From assembly GCA_009774235.1 (NCBI GenBank), contig VSNJ01000022.1, positions 1-37,170 on the forward strand: a stretch of DNA of 37,170 nucleotides. The letters are read 5' to 3'. A program made the translations under genes and the position numbers. This document shows positions 1 through 8,237 of this stretch, piece after piece; the first letter of the stretch is position 1, and every line of letters starts with the position of its first letter. The notes below the pieces were generated by a model that worked only from the letters and a program-made list of their open reading frames with translations, was not told the DNA's origin and did no database searches. Source of the DNA: Lachnospiraceae bacterium. Its GTDB lineage: Bacteria > Bacillota > Clostridia > Lachnospirales > Lachnospiraceae.

Positions 1-4
1 ATTG

Positions 5-34
5 TATATATTAATTTTCGTTAATATATATTTT
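5..34. terminator. AT-rich inverted repeat, possible weak terminator
   Basis: A perfect 10-bp inverted repeat (TATATATTAA at 5-14, TTAATATATA at 21-30) has a 6-base loop and four Ts on the plus strand. It lies just beyond the stop of the secreted-protein gene ending at 53, and may serve that gene or a plus-strand gene beyond the left edge. The stem is all A/T, so its strength is doubtful. Confidence 0.35.
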
Positions 35-52
35 GCACAATTCCAGATACAA

Positions 53-646
53 TTATTTGAACTTAATAGTATAAGTAACTTTTATGCTCTTCTTAGGCAT
101 AGTATACTTAAATGCTGTGACTCTTGAATTCCATGTGTTGATTATCTGGATTTGTGTAAAATCAGCAGTTGCATCAGGGTCTGGTGTTAAAACTGCTTTT
201 TTAAATGTTTTAACTTTTTTGCCATCAAAAAATACCTGTACATTAGTAACAGTAATTTTATCCTTCATGGAACCTGGAATAGTTGTATCAACAAAAAGCG
301 TATTGAAAGTACCATCATTACCGATAACAGCAGGCTTAAGACCTGTAAGCGATACAGAGTATGTCTTGGCTTTCTTGTTCTTCTTCATAGACATTACATC
401 AGTAAACTTAGCTTTGCTTGCTGCCGCATCTAATGGATTAGTTGTGTTTTCAAGCTTGTCACTGAATTTATCACTACTATGTTCATTCCTGAAAGTCCAC
501 TTCTCTGTAGAAAGGCATAAGTATGCGCTATAAGATGCTGCCGCTGCTGCCCTCTTCTGGACAGGTGCTGCCAGGACAGAACTTGCAACTACCAGGACAG
601 CCATTACAAGAGATAAAACTCTTTTTACTGTTTTACTGGATTTCAT
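53..646 (-). CDS. Small secreted protein of unknown function
   Basis: I do not recognise the family. The 197-residue product begins with a basic stretch (MKSSKTVKR) and a hydrophobic core at about residues 11-27, then an alanine-rich region ending near residue 37, so it should be exported by Sec. No lipobox cysteine, sortase motif or membrane anchor is visible. The mature part (about 160 residues) is rich in Lys, Thr and Asp and ends in a pattern typical of beta-sandwich surface proteins (KSIKVTYTIKFK). The start is supported by AAGGAGGAAT about 5 bases upstream. It is transcribed alone, away from the flavin reductase gene. A cell-surface binding role is only a guess. Confidence 0.75.
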   Translation of the reverse strand: MKSSKTVKRVLSLVMAVLVVASSVLAAPVQKRAAAAASYSAYLCLSTEKWTFRNEHSSDKFSDKLENTTNPLDAAASKAKFTDVMSMKKNKKAKTYSVSLTGLKPAVIGNDGTFNTLFVDTTIPGSMKDKITVTNVQVFFDGKKVKTFKKAVLTPDPDATADFTQIQIINTWNSRVTAFKYTMPKKSIKVTYTIKFK

Positions 647-696
647 AAATTATTCCTCCTTCTTATATAGATTTAGCATATTAAAAGATAAAACAT

Positions 697-726
697 TTTA
701 TATCAGTTATCTCTTAACATAACCAA
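697..726 (-). promoter_or_regulatory. Predicted sigma-A promoter of the secreted protein gene
   Basis: Reading on the minus strand, TTGGTT (721-726) is followed after 18 bases by TATAAA (697-702). The distance to the start codon at 646 leaves a leader of about 45 bases. The -35 matches four of six consensus bases. Confidence 0.45.
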
Positions 727-795
727 ATGCTACCACACCTTATGCAACTTTTCTACGTTGAAAACAAGAAACCTTTTACACTCAAAATAAGACAT

Positions 796-1302
796 TTATC
801 TTGCGAGAATATCAGTTATTGAAGCTATATAAAGAGTATGGTAATCTTTGTCCCTGTACCATGTATCATCAATGCCAGGGTCAACAAAGTCTTCTGGTTT
901 TACAAAAGTTGAAGAGAGCACTTTGCATATTAATATAAGGCTTGCCTGGTCAATGTAAGGCACTCCCTTATAATAGCCAATCTCTGCACCCGACACTTTT
1001 ATCTTATCCTCCTCCCTGCCCGAAACTGCACCAAGGTACTTCATAAGGTTCCTGTGTTCATCACCTGGAAAACTTAAAGAAAACTTTTTCTCCCTGTCTA
1101 TAAATTCTTTTGTAAAGCGGCTCTGCCTTATAACCACAAAAGCTGCGTCTTTGCCCCACATCTGGCCAAGTGCGCCCCATGAAGCAGTCATTGTATTAGC
1201 TTTTTCTTCATTGCCTGCTGTAACAAGCATCCAGTCTTTGCCAATTTTCTCAAATGGATTTATCTCCACTATATCTGGTGTAATTTTTTGAAAAGTATGC
1301 AT
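796..1302 (-). CDS. Flavin reductase-like FMN-binding split-barrel protein
   Basis: The 168-residue product resembles the flavin reductase-like family, which binds FMN in a split beta-barrel and reduces flavin with NAD(P)H or uses it for another redox step. Family-like features are the early NPF(E)KIG and WMLVTAG segments, the ANTMTASWG stretch where the flavin phosphate is usually bound, and the FSLSFPG strand. No signal peptide or membrane segment is present, so it is cytoplasmic. An upstream in-frame ATG exists at 1335, but GGAGG lies 8 bases before the ATG at 1302, which is therefore the likelier start. It is divergent from the PHP gene with a shared 160-bp control region. The substrate cannot be named. 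Confidence 0.8.
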   Translation of the reverse strand: MHTFQKITPDIVEINPFEKIGKDWMLVTAGNEEKANTMTASWGALGQMWGKDAAFVVIRQSRFTKEFIDREKKFSLSFPGDEHRNLMKYLGAVSGREEDKIKVSGAEIGYYKGVPYIDQASLILICKVLSSTFVKPEDFVDPGIDDTWYRDKDYHTLYIASITDILAR

Positions 1303-1364
1303 ATTCCTTACCTCCATAATTTTTATTTTGCACAATAATATGATACCATATATTTATACTATGC

Positions 1365-1405
1365 GTTTACCTTTTTTTTGATATTTTTTAAAATATCTGG
1401 TAAAC
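1365..1405. promoter_or_regulatory. Nested inverted repeat, possible operator
   Basis: An outer inverted repeat (GTTTACC 1365-1371, GGTAAAC 1399-1405) encloses an inner one (GATATTTT 1380-1387, AAAATATC 1390-1397). The block covers the predicted promoter of the PHP gene and sits between two divergent genes, which suits a repressor site. No regulator gene is adjacent. Confidence 0.4.
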
Positions 1406-1406
1406 T
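1378..1406 (+). promoter_or_regulatory. Predicted sigma-A promoter of the PHP gene
   Basis: TTGATA (1378-1383), a 17-base spacer, and TAAACT (1401-1406). The start would fall near 1413, leaving a leader of about 54 bases. A CCAGG/CCTGG hairpin (1415-1434) lies in that leader. Confidence 0.5.
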
Positions 1407-1466
1407 ATATTAACCAGGGCAGTAAAATCCTGGCCTCTAATAAAAAGCAGAAATGGAGATTTGTCT

Positions 1467-2135
1467 ATGAAAATTGAATTACATGCACATACAAGTGAAA
1501 CAAGCCCATGCGCCCATATAAATGCAGCCAGGCTTGTACAGATGTATGAAGATGCAGGCTATGATGCAGTTGTTATTACAGACCATTATAGCAAATGGGT
1601 TATGGAGCATAATAATATTAAAGACCCACAAGAATTTACAGACTTTTTCTTAAAAGGATACAAAAGCGCCCTTTTATATTCACAAGATGGAAACCATACT
1701 ATAAAAGTGCTTCCTGGTGCTGAAATCAATCTTCTGGAAAGCCCCAATGATTATCTTTTATATGGTGCAGATAAAGAATTTTTCTATAATAACCCATTAT
1801 TATTCCAGATGTCCCTTGCAGAGCTTTACAATCTTTGCCATAATAATGGTATACTGCTTATACAGGCACATCCATACAGGGCATACTGTACACCTGCAGA
1901 TATACATTTAATTGACGGGGCAGAGGTATATAATGGCAATCCACGCCATAATAGTAATAATAGCAAAACTTATAAATGGGCATCAGAAAATAACATGATT
2001 ATGGTTTCTGGAAGTGATTTCCACGAAGAAGAAGACCTTGCAAAAGGCGGGATAATTACAGAAACAAGTTTCAGTTCAATAAAAGAACTTGTAGAAATAA
2101 TTAAGGCTGGAAATTACAGCATTATAGAAAATTAA
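1467..2135 (+). CDS. PHP-domain metal-dependent phosphoesterase
   Basis: The 222-residue product is a stand-alone PHP domain, the fold of histidinol phosphatase and of the polymerase-associated phosphoesterases. The metal-binding motifs are visible in order: ELHAHTSETSPC near the N-terminus (His6, His8), ITDHY (Asp39, His40), PGAEINLL, QAHPYR, and GSDFHEEE near the C-terminus. The domain is complete and cytoplasmic. The substrate is unknown; proteins of this type act on phosphoesters such as nucleotides or histidinol phosphate, and there are no neighbours to decide. A TTG at 1461 is in frame, but GGAGAT (1455-1460) is correctly spaced for the ATG at 1467. Confidence 0.85.
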   Translation: MKIELHAHTSETSPCAHINAARLVQMYEDAGYDAVVITDHYSKWVMEHNNIKDPQEFTDFFLKGYKSALLYSQDGNHTIKVLPGAEINLLESPNDYLLYGADKEFFYNNPLLFQMSLAELYNLCHNNGILLIQAHPYRAYCTPADIHLIDGAEVYNGNPRHNSNNSKTYKWASENNMIMVSGSDFHEEEDLAKGGIITETSFSSIKELVEIIKAGNYSIIEN

Positions 2136-2147
2136 TCTTTCCATGTA

Positions 2148-2335
2148 GTCAAAGGAAACCAGAAATCTGCATTGCCTGCAAGCAGGCATTAGCTACTTCT
2201 TGATAATCCTATGCTGGTACCACAGCTTGCCAGCCTGACAGACCATACTTGCATCCTGCCTGGCACAAGCACGCCCTTGCAAACACAGTACGCCACTTTC
2301 ATTTTTGCGGCTTAGAAGAGAGTGGCTTCTTTGAC
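2148..2335. other. Structured, comparatively GC-rich intergenic element
   Basis: This 188-bp stretch is closed by GTCAAAGGA (2148-2156) pairing with TTCTTTGAC (2327-2335). Inside are TGCCT..AGGCA (2173-2188), GCTG..CAGC (2213-2226), a bulged stem CTTG-CCAG / CTGG-CAAG (2226-2269), and GCCACT..AGTGGC (2292-2326). Base composition is clearly richer in G and C than the flanking genes. It fills the gap before the yihY-type gene and could be a leader RNA, a free RNA or a palindromic repeat. I recognise no known riboswitch in it and see no terminator. Confidence 0.45.
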
Positions 2336-2361
2336 AAGTTAAAGAAAGGATTGCTTTTATT

Positions 2362-3210
2362 ATGAAATATAATATTTTAATACGTTGGTTTTACAATATA
2401 TACAACCTGGTTAATACCATACTGAAAGAAATAAAAAGGTCTGCAATTCCAGCTTTTTCGGGACAGTCAGCTTTTTTTATGATGCTTTCGTTTTTCCCAT
2501 TTTTCATGTTTATGTTTGCAATCCTTAAATTTACCCCATTTACAGAAGCAATGTTCCTTAATACACTTCAGGTATTTATACCAGATTCGTTCCATAAATT
2601 TATGGCAACACTTATATCTGGCATATATAACAGCCAGTCTGCTACTCTTCTTCCTGCTACTATTATTACTGCCATATGGCTTGGTTCAAAATCATTTCTT
2701 TCTATTGCTGGCGGGCTTAATTCTGTATATGAAATAGAAGAAACACGTAATTATATACTTATACGTATTTATGCTGCTGTTTACACAATAGCATTTGCAC
2801 TACTTATAATTGCAACACTTGCATTTATGGTATTTGGAAATACAATATACTTTTATACATGCCAGTATTTCCCGTTTCTTGAAAATATACTGTTGCCAAT
2901 AATAAGTTTAAGGCCTCTTATAGGTTTCCTTATAATGTTCTGCTTTTTTACAATTATGTACAAAGCCATACCAGACAGGAAATGCAGCATTAAAAGCCAG
3001 ATGCCTGGTGCTGTTATTGCAACAAGCGGATGGCTGGTTTATTCCGAATTATATTCATATTATGTAGACCACTTTAATAACTATTCTGCATTTTATGGTA
3101 CAATGACTGTAATTGCACTTCTTATGGTATGGTTGTATGCATGTATGTATATACTTTTCTTTGGAGGCCTTATTAATAAAATGCTAAGCCATAACAAACC
3201 TGCAGAATAA
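2362..3210 (+). CDS. YihY/BrkB-family inner membrane protein
   Basis: The 282-residue product is an integral membrane protein with about six hydrophobic segments, matching the YihY/virulence factor BrkB family in length and in the pattern IPAFSGQSAFFMMLSFFPF near the N-terminus and AFYGTMTVIALLMVWLY near the C-terminus. Family members are often mislabelled ribonuclease BN; no nuclease motif is present here. The transport or envelope role of the family is unsettled. AAAGGA lies 11 bases before the ATG. It is followed at once by a strong bidirectional terminator, and preceded by the structured 188-bp element, which may be its leader. Confidence 0.85.
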   Translation: MKYNILIRWFYNIYNLVNTILKEIKRSAIPAFSGQSAFFMMLSFFPFFMFMFAILKFTPFTEAMFLNTLQVFIPDSFHKFMATLISGIYNSQSATLLPATIITAIWLGSKSFLSIAGGLNSVYEIEETRNYILIRIYAAVYTIAFALLIIATLAFMVFGNTIYFYTCQYFPFLENILLPIISLRPLIGFLIMFCFFTIMYKAIPDRKCSIKSQMPGAVIATSGWLVYSELYSYYVDHFNNYSAFYGTMTVIALLMVWLYACMYILFFGGLINKMLSHNKPAE

Positions 3211-3217
3211 AATAACT

Positions 3218-3278
3218 AAAGGAGCTGTTATGTAAAGCAGAATATATATAATTTTTGCTTTATAACAGCTCCTTTTTA
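3218..3278. terminator. Strong bidirectional terminator
   Basis: AAAGGAGCTGTTAT and a following TAAAGC (3218-3238) pair with GCTTTATAACAGCTCCTTT (3257-3275) except for one bulged base. T runs on both strands suit termination of the yihY-type gene from the left and spoIID from the right, which converge here. Confidence 0.85.
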
Positions 3279-4892
3279 TTAATTAGCAGCACTTTCAGTC
3301 TTTTTTACACTCTTTACTTTTGCTCCTGTAAAGAAATGTTCAAGTATATCCACGTATTCTTTGCCAGACTGTGCCATTGCTGCTGCCCCAGACTGGCTAA
3401 GACCCGCACCATGTCCAAAACCTCCGCCTGTTATTTTAAATGAAACACCTTTCTTTGTCTTTATATCATCAATATAAAATGCTGCACTTGGAAGCATAGA
3501 ATATGAAGAAATGCTCTCACCACTTTTTCTTTTTATCTTTTCATATACTGGAGCAAGCACTTTCCTTATATTGTACTGTGTACATACCTTAACAACATTG
3601 TTTGTACCAACAATTACAAGCTCTGTAATAAGTCCGCTGTCTTCCCTTTTCTCAACACGTAGTTTCTTTATCCTGCCTATGCTTTTTAAAGGTTTCTCTT
3701 CATATTTGCCATTATTATTCTGTGACAATACAAGTGACTTATCAGACAAATAACAGTTATACAATGCGGAATCAATCCTTTCACTTAACTTGTCTGCATT
3801 AAATGTTATGTTCCATCTGTACCAGTCATCACTACTCTCATATGCGTCTTTGCTTCCAGAATTAATAAACTGCCTGAAAGCATTTTCATCTGAGAGGTCT
3901 GTACCTGTACTGTCCTTTCCATTACGCAGTTGTGGCCTGCTTTTCAGATAAGAAACTTCACCAGGTGTATTCCACACATCCTGTCCATCTGCTGTATAGC
4001 CCCATGATGTAGAAAAGTAATATGCAACAATAATTTTCCCTTTACTTGTAATTACCTCCTCAAATGTAGAATCCACAGCTTTTCTTGAACGTTCATCTTC
4101 AGGTATATTATTATATACCTGGCATGCTGTGCTGTCATCAAGGTCTGCATTATATTCCTTATACCTTTCTGCATTAATCTGGTTATATGTATAACTCCTT
4201 GCACATACAGCCTGTGCCTTAAGCGCTTCCATACGGTTTCCCGTAGACATCTCACTTGGTACTACAGCATATAGATACTGTTCAAGCGGCAATTCATTAG
4301 TTATAAGAAATCCCCTGCCAGTCCATTTCACTTCAATAGTACCACGGTATAAAGGATTTATTGCCTGCCTTTTTACTGAAAGCAGTTTAATCCTTGCATC
4401 ACCTGTGGAGGCTACAACAAATTTCTTCTTCTTTACAAGTTTATCTGAAAGGTTAAAGGAAACTTTTTTACCTGCTTTGTAAGTTTTTGTACTATCCCCG
4501 CAAGTAACTGTAAAATCATTGCCACATGTAAGCTTTACTGTATTGTGGTAATAACTATCAAAGTTATTTGTTGTTATAATAACCCTGACTTTCTCAGAAG
4601 CTGCAGCACGCCATGCCTGTACAATCTGCACTGGTCTTTTAGTATGCACAGGAACAGCTGTACCCTGGTTTTCAACGTTTTCTTCACTACTAGCCATGGC
4701 AGGCCCGCTGGCAGTTATTCCTGTACTTACTGTATTGTCCTGTTGTTCCTGGCGGCTTGCCATTACTGTAGTGCTTCCAGTATTTTCAGCAGCGCCTGAT
4801 TCCTTGTACTCCCTGACTTCTGCTTCTGACACCACACAAATAATACAGAAAACCGACAGTACAAACATTAACTTAATCTTTTTCTTGTCCAT
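3279..4892 (-). CDS. spoIID: SpoIID/LytB-domain sporulation protein
   Basis: The 537-residue product starts with a membrane anchor or signal sequence (about residues 4-24) and a Thr/Ser/Glu-rich linker to about residue 90. The SpoIID domain follows: ELPLEQYLYAVVPSEM near 200-215, an Ala-Arg-Ser-Tyr stretch, WGYTADGQDVW, and the signature GGGFGHGAGLSQSGA at the start of the last 50 residues. SpoIID proteins are lytic transglycosylases that trim peptidoglycan during engulfment of the forespore; the family also holds LytB-like paralogues, so the exact orthologue is not proven. The start at 4892 is chosen because GGGGAG precedes it by 6-7 bases; an upstream in-frame start at 4910 lacks one. A sigma-E-like promoter lies just upstream. 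Confidence 0.85.
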   Translation of the reverse strand: MDKKKIKLMFVLSVFCIICVVSEAEVREYKESGAAENTGSTTVMASRQEQQDNTVSTGITASGPAMASSEENVENQGTAVPVHTKRPVQIVQAWRAAASEKVRVIITTNNFDSYYHNTVKLTCGNDFTVTCGDSTKTYKAGKKVSFNLSDKLVKKKKFVVASTGDARIKLLSVKRQAINPLYRGTIEVKWTGRGFLITNELPLEQYLYAVVPSEMSTGNRMEALKAQAVCARSYTYNQINAERYKEYNADLDDSTACQVYNNIPEDERSRKAVDSTFEEVITSKGKIIVAYYFSTSWGYTADGQDVWNTPGEVSYLKSRPQLRNGKDSTGTDLSDENAFRQFINSGSKDAYESSDDWYRWNITFNADKLSERIDSALYNCYLSDKSLVLSQNNNGKYEEKPLKSIGRIKKLRVEKREDSGLITELVIVGTNNVVKVCTQYNIRKVLAPVYEKIKRKSGESISSYSMLPSAAFYIDDIKTKKGVSFKITGGGFGHGAGLSQSGAAAMAQSGKEYVDILEHFFTGAKVKSVKKTESAAN

Positions 4893-4931
4893 TATTTCTC
4901 CCCTTATCAATTTGTATTACTCTATCTTATT

Positions 4932-4960
4932 AATTATATGCTGCCAGATTAAAAATATGA
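4932..4960 (-). promoter_or_regulatory. Predicted sigma-E-type sporulation promoter
   Basis: On the minus strand GTCATATT (4953-4960) is followed after 13 bases by CATATAAT (4932-4939), close to the sigma-E consensus of Bacillus and Clostridium (ATATT about 14 bases before CATACAAT). The predicted start is about 33 bases before the spoIID ATG. spoIID of B. subtilis is a sigma-E gene, so context and sequence agree. Confidence 0.6.
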
Positions 4961-4992
4961 CTCCCTCCTTCTTATTTTCTGGCAAATTAGAA

Positions 4993-5039
4993 AAATTTAT
5001 ATAAAGCACTTATAATATTTTCATTATTTATATAAATTT
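4993..5039. terminator. 13-bp inverted repeat at the end of the hydrolase gene
   Basis: AAATTTATATAAA (4993-5005) and TTTATATAAATTT (5027-5039) are exact complements with a 21-base loop, overlapping the stop of the bile salt hydrolase gene. All pairs are A/T and no clean T run follows, so it is a possible weak terminator only. Confidence 0.35.
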
Positions 5040-6012
5040 AGTTCTGCATTTTAAACTGTTCCTCTTGTATAAGTGGATATTTTATTAACAAATCTCCATC
5101 AAGGTTTTCATTATGCATATTTATTGCAGCTATCTGGTGGTTATCATAAGTATTATAATAATAAATCCCCTTATCTGTATTACAGCATGATGTATAAATA
5201 GTGGTTTCATACTTTCCATCCCCTGTAATACAACATCCACGCTGCTGGCAGACCGAACCAAGTATATGGAAAAACTGGCTTACACTTTCCGGCTCTGAAC
5301 TTCCAGAAACAGAATTCAGCTTTGTAAAAACTGCCCTGGCAAAACGTGACTGTGAAGATAAATCACCTGGCAGTCCTATTGCACCCATACCACGGCTGTA
5401 AATATGAAGCGGCAGCCCTTTTGCAAAATTATCTTTTGGGTCATGTGCAGACAGGTTCATATAATTATTTAACTGGAACATCTGCTGCATAAATGGAGGA
5501 TTATTTGTTAAAACACCAACAGGGTTATCATAGACATTAATCCCTTCCTTTACAGACTCTACAGTTATTACGCCATCCCTGCCAGCCACAATCCAGTGCA
5601 ATGTTGCAACTGGCAGATTATCACTAAAAGCAGTATTTGTAATATTAATCCTGCTAATTAATTCTTTTGCCTCTTTTACAGTAGCACACTGCCTTAAAAC
5701 CCATGGTATAAATTCAAATGATGCTATATTATCTTTTCCATACACTGCTTCTTTATAATCTGCATTACCTGTAAAATTCAGGCCTGCCATTCCAAGACCT
5801 CTTTCATTTATTGCATCATAGTACAATGGACAGCCTTCTGCTACATGTGCCATGCCAATTATTGCATAATTCTTTTTTAAGACAGTTCTATTACGGAAAA
5901 TAAACGTAAAGTTATGTGGTGTTATAACTATTTCTTCTCCATATGAACAGTCATAATCCAGTGTGCGTCCAAAATAAAAATCTTTTGTCTGGTAGGTTAT
6001 TGCTGTACACAT
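5038..6012 (-). CDS. bsh: Bile salt hydrolase (choloylglycine hydrolase)
   Basis: The 324-residue product belongs to the Ntn-hydrolase family of bile salt hydrolases and penicillin V acylases, which cleave the amide bond of glycine- or taurine-conjugated bile acids. The residues known in the family are all present: nucleophile Cys2, freed by removal of Met1, then Arg16 and Asp19 (FGRTLD), Asn79 (GLNF), Asn170-Asn171 (VLTNNPPF) and Arg223 (SQSRFARA). The NNP motif, the SSCCNTDKGIYYYNTYDN segment and the length favour bile salts over penicillin V. The ATG at 6012 is chosen over that at 6018 because GGGGG sits only 2 bases before the latter and because Cys must be residue 2. No signal peptide: cytoplasmic. 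Confidence 0.88.
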   Translation of the reverse strand: MCTAITYQTKDFYFGRTLDYDCSYGEEIVITPHNFTFIFRNRTVLKKNYAIIGMAHVAEGCPLYYDAINERGLGMAGLNFTGNADYKEAVYGKDNIASFEFIPWVLRQCATVKEAKELISRINITNTAFSDNLPVATLHWIVAGRDGVITVESVKEGINVYDNPVGVLTNNPPFMQQMFQLNNYMNLSAHDPKDNFAKGLPLHIYSRGMGAIGLPGDLSSQSRFARAVFTKLNSVSGSSEPESVSQFFHILGSVCQQRGCCITGDGKYETTIYTSCCNTDKGIYYYNTYDNHQIAAINMHNENLDGDLLIKYPLIQEEQFKMQN

Positions 6013-6081
6013 ACACATTCCCCCTGGTTTTTTATCTTTATTATTCCAGGTTTTTTATTATAATATCCATAAATTATAAGA

Positions 6082-8046
6082 TTACTCACCAGCCAGCAAG
6101 TTTGCTTCCAGTAAAATAAGGTCTTTATTCTTTTTCCATATTTCCTTGAACTCACTTACTGGAAGAGGGCATGGTTTTGTCCCTATTTCCAATGTAATAC
6201 TTGGAAGGTTCTTTTTATACATAACAAACTCACGTAAGTTCCCAACTGATTTGCTATCACCTGAATAACCAGTAGAACTTGCATAACCTGTTATATTACA
6301 TGCGAGTTCATACATATCTGTAATAGCCTTTTTCAAAGGTCCCTCATAATCGCCAAAGATTATTGAACCTGTTGCATGGTAATTAATCTCTCCCCTGATT
6401 GTTACACTTTTCTTAAGCTTATTTACCAGGTTTATTATAGCTATTGTTTCAGGCTCACTACATTTCTTAGGTCCTGTATACCCCTGGCTGCCACGCCTGC
6501 CCTGCCGTGCAACATATTCATATGGATAATTTTTATTTAAGTCTACTCCCCGTGCATTTGCTTTCCAAAGAGAAGGATTTCCTGCACCTGGCATTTTCAA
6601 AAGTTTTTTTCTCAATGAAGTATTCCTGATAGCTGAAAAACCATACTGTGATATTGCAGCACCATCAGGGTTAGCCATTGGTACATAATGGATTGCTATT
6701 CTTCTAAGCACATCTGAAACTTTAACACCACCAATCTCCTCATTATAATTCTGCAGGTAATACTCTATCTGTTTCATACACAGCTGTGATGTCATATACT
6801 CCCTGGCATGAAGTTCTGCAACTACAAGTATTGCCTGGCCCGAATCCTGGTTGCCAATTATAATTTCGTAAATATTCCTCTCATCAGCTGACTGGCCTAT
6901 AATATTATAATTAAAACGGCTTCCATAAAGTTTTTTAAGGGCATTTATATCTTTCCCAAGTTCTTTATAACTATAATTCTGAAGCTCTGTATCTACTTCA
7001 TCCCTTAAAAGAACTCCTATATATGTATTAGAACCATATATTTTAACCTTATCATTTTCATATACAGGAATAATCTTGTACACATATTTTTTACCTATAG
7101 CTACTTTTAAGTCCTTATAGTTTGCTTTATTAACCGTAGTAACCTTTTTAAAATCACCATCTGGAAGTTTTCTGTAAACTATAAATTTCTTTGCACCCTT
7201 TCCTTTTATCCATGAAATACTGATTTTACGGCTTGCAATCCTTTTATATGAAATACCTTTTGTATCACCTGGTATACATGCCGTTATAGTTTCAGACCTG
7301 CCTATAACTTTCTTCTTGCCATATATAGCTGTAACCTTATATTTATAATACCTGCCTGGCTTTATTTTAACACTATAATTTATTTTTTTTGTTGTCTTAA
7401 TTTCTTTCCACTTTTTAGCACCCTGTTTCTTCTGCCATAATTTATACTGGCCAGCAGACTTTCGTTTCTGCCATGAAATAACAAACTTATCCTTGCCCTT
7501 TTTACGGACAGATATTTTAATTGGTGTTTTGTCCAATACAGGAGCAGCCGTTGGCCTGGCTGTTGGTTCCGGGGTCACTACTGGTTCTGGAGTTGCCATT
7601 GGCTCTGGTGTTACAACAGGCTCCTGTGTTTCCTCTGGCTGCGTAGTAACTGCTGGTTCCTGCGTCCCTTCTGGCTGTGTAGTAGCTCCTGGTTCCTGCG
7701 TCCCTTCTGGCTGCATAGTAACTCCTGGTTCTGGTGTCCCTTCTGGCTGTGTAGTAACTCCTGGTTCTGGTGTCCCCTCTGGTTGTGCTGTAACTGCTGG
7801 CTCCTGTGTCACTTCTGGTTGTACAGTAATTTCTGGTTTCTGTACTTCTTCTGCATCTTTAGCAGTATCTTCTTTCATCTGACGGAATATACTGGCCAGG
7901 CTTTTTAATGTAGTTTCCATTACCACATCTTTAAAAGGCTCACTGGTTTCTGCAGCTACTTCTGTTACATTTGAAACAGAACATATCAGTGATGATATAA
8001 CTAAAATACATACCATCCTTTTATACCATTTGCTAAATTTCTTCAT
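6082..8046 (-). CDS. Secreted M14 zinc carboxypeptidase with repeat linker and Fn3-like modules
   Basis: The 654-residue product has an N-terminal signal or anchor (about residues 7-30), a Thr/Pro/Glu linker of twelve-residue repeats (about 76-160), two beta-sandwich modules resembling fibronectin type III (about 175-260 and 262-345), and a C-terminal M14 metallopeptidase. Zinc ligands are visible: ELHARE (His413, Glu416) and NYHATG (His557). The catalytic glutamate is in SITLEIGT (Glu620), with NPDG between. It should remove residues from peptides outside the cell, perhaps from wall peptides. The modules may bind the wall or hold the enzyme off it. GGAGG lies 6 bases before the ATG at 8046, so the upstream in-frame start at 8079 is rejected. 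Confidence 0.85.
   Translation of the reverse strand: MKKFSKWYKRMVCILVISSLICSVSNVTEVAAETSEPFKDVVMETTLKSLASIFRQMKEDTAKDAEEVQKPEITVQPEVTQEPAVTAQPEGTPEPGVTTQPEGTPEPGVTMQPEGTQEPGATTQPEGTQEPAVTTQPEETQEPVVTPEPMATPEPVVTPEPTARPTAAPVLDKTPIKISVRKKGKDKFVISWQKRKSAGQYKLWQKKQGAKKWKEIKTTKKINYSVKIKPGRYYKYKVTAIYGKKKVIGRSETITACIPGDTKGISYKRIASRKISISWIKGKGAKKFIVYRKLPDGDFKKVTTVNKANYKDLKVAIGKKYVYKIIPVYENDKVKIYGSNTYIGVLLRDEVDTELQNYSYKELGKDINALKKLYGSRFNYNIIGQSADERNIYEIIIGNQDSGQAILVVAELHAREYMTSQLCMKQIEYYLQNYNEEIGGVKVSDVLRRIAIHYVPMANPDGAAISQYGFSAIRNTSLRKKLLKMPGAGNPSLWKANARGVDLNKNYPYEYVARQGRRGSQGYTGPKKCSEPETIAIINLVNKLKKSVTIRGEINYHATGSIIFGDYEGPLKKAITDMYELACNITGYASSTGYSGDSKSVGNLREFVMYKKNLPSITLEIGTKPCPLPVSEFKEIWKKNKDLILLEANLLAGE
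7606..7821 (-). repeat. Six tandem 36-bp units coding the peptidase linker
   Basis: Six copies of a 36-bp unit encode the pattern Q-P-E-x-T-x-E-P-x-V-T-x. The central four are nearly identical in DNA, so the linker can gain or lose units by slippage or recombination. Further PEP(V/M)xTPEP residues extend the linker. Confidence 0.85.
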
Positions 8047-8237
8047 ACATTTCCTCCAGTTTGGAATATCCTGGTACACAGGAATAATCCTGATACATAA
8101 TTAAATAAGCACCATACATATAACATAAAACACTGATATATATATGATGCCTCCTCTGTACTTATGTGTACTTCAATAGTTTATAAATTAATTTAGCCAC
8201 CCTTAAAACTACATTCCAGCAAGATTCCTGGTTTTAT

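Noticed and set aside
2211..2226. GCTGGTACCACAGC looked like the conserved T-box of an amino-acid leader
   Set aside because: The flanking T-box consensus, specifier stem and terminator are absent, and the gene downstream is a membrane protein.
7493..7882. Plus-strand open frame of 129 codons with Gly/Ser/Val repeats
   Set aside because: It is the mirror of the 36-bp repeats in the peptidase linker; the minus frame has domains and a proper start.
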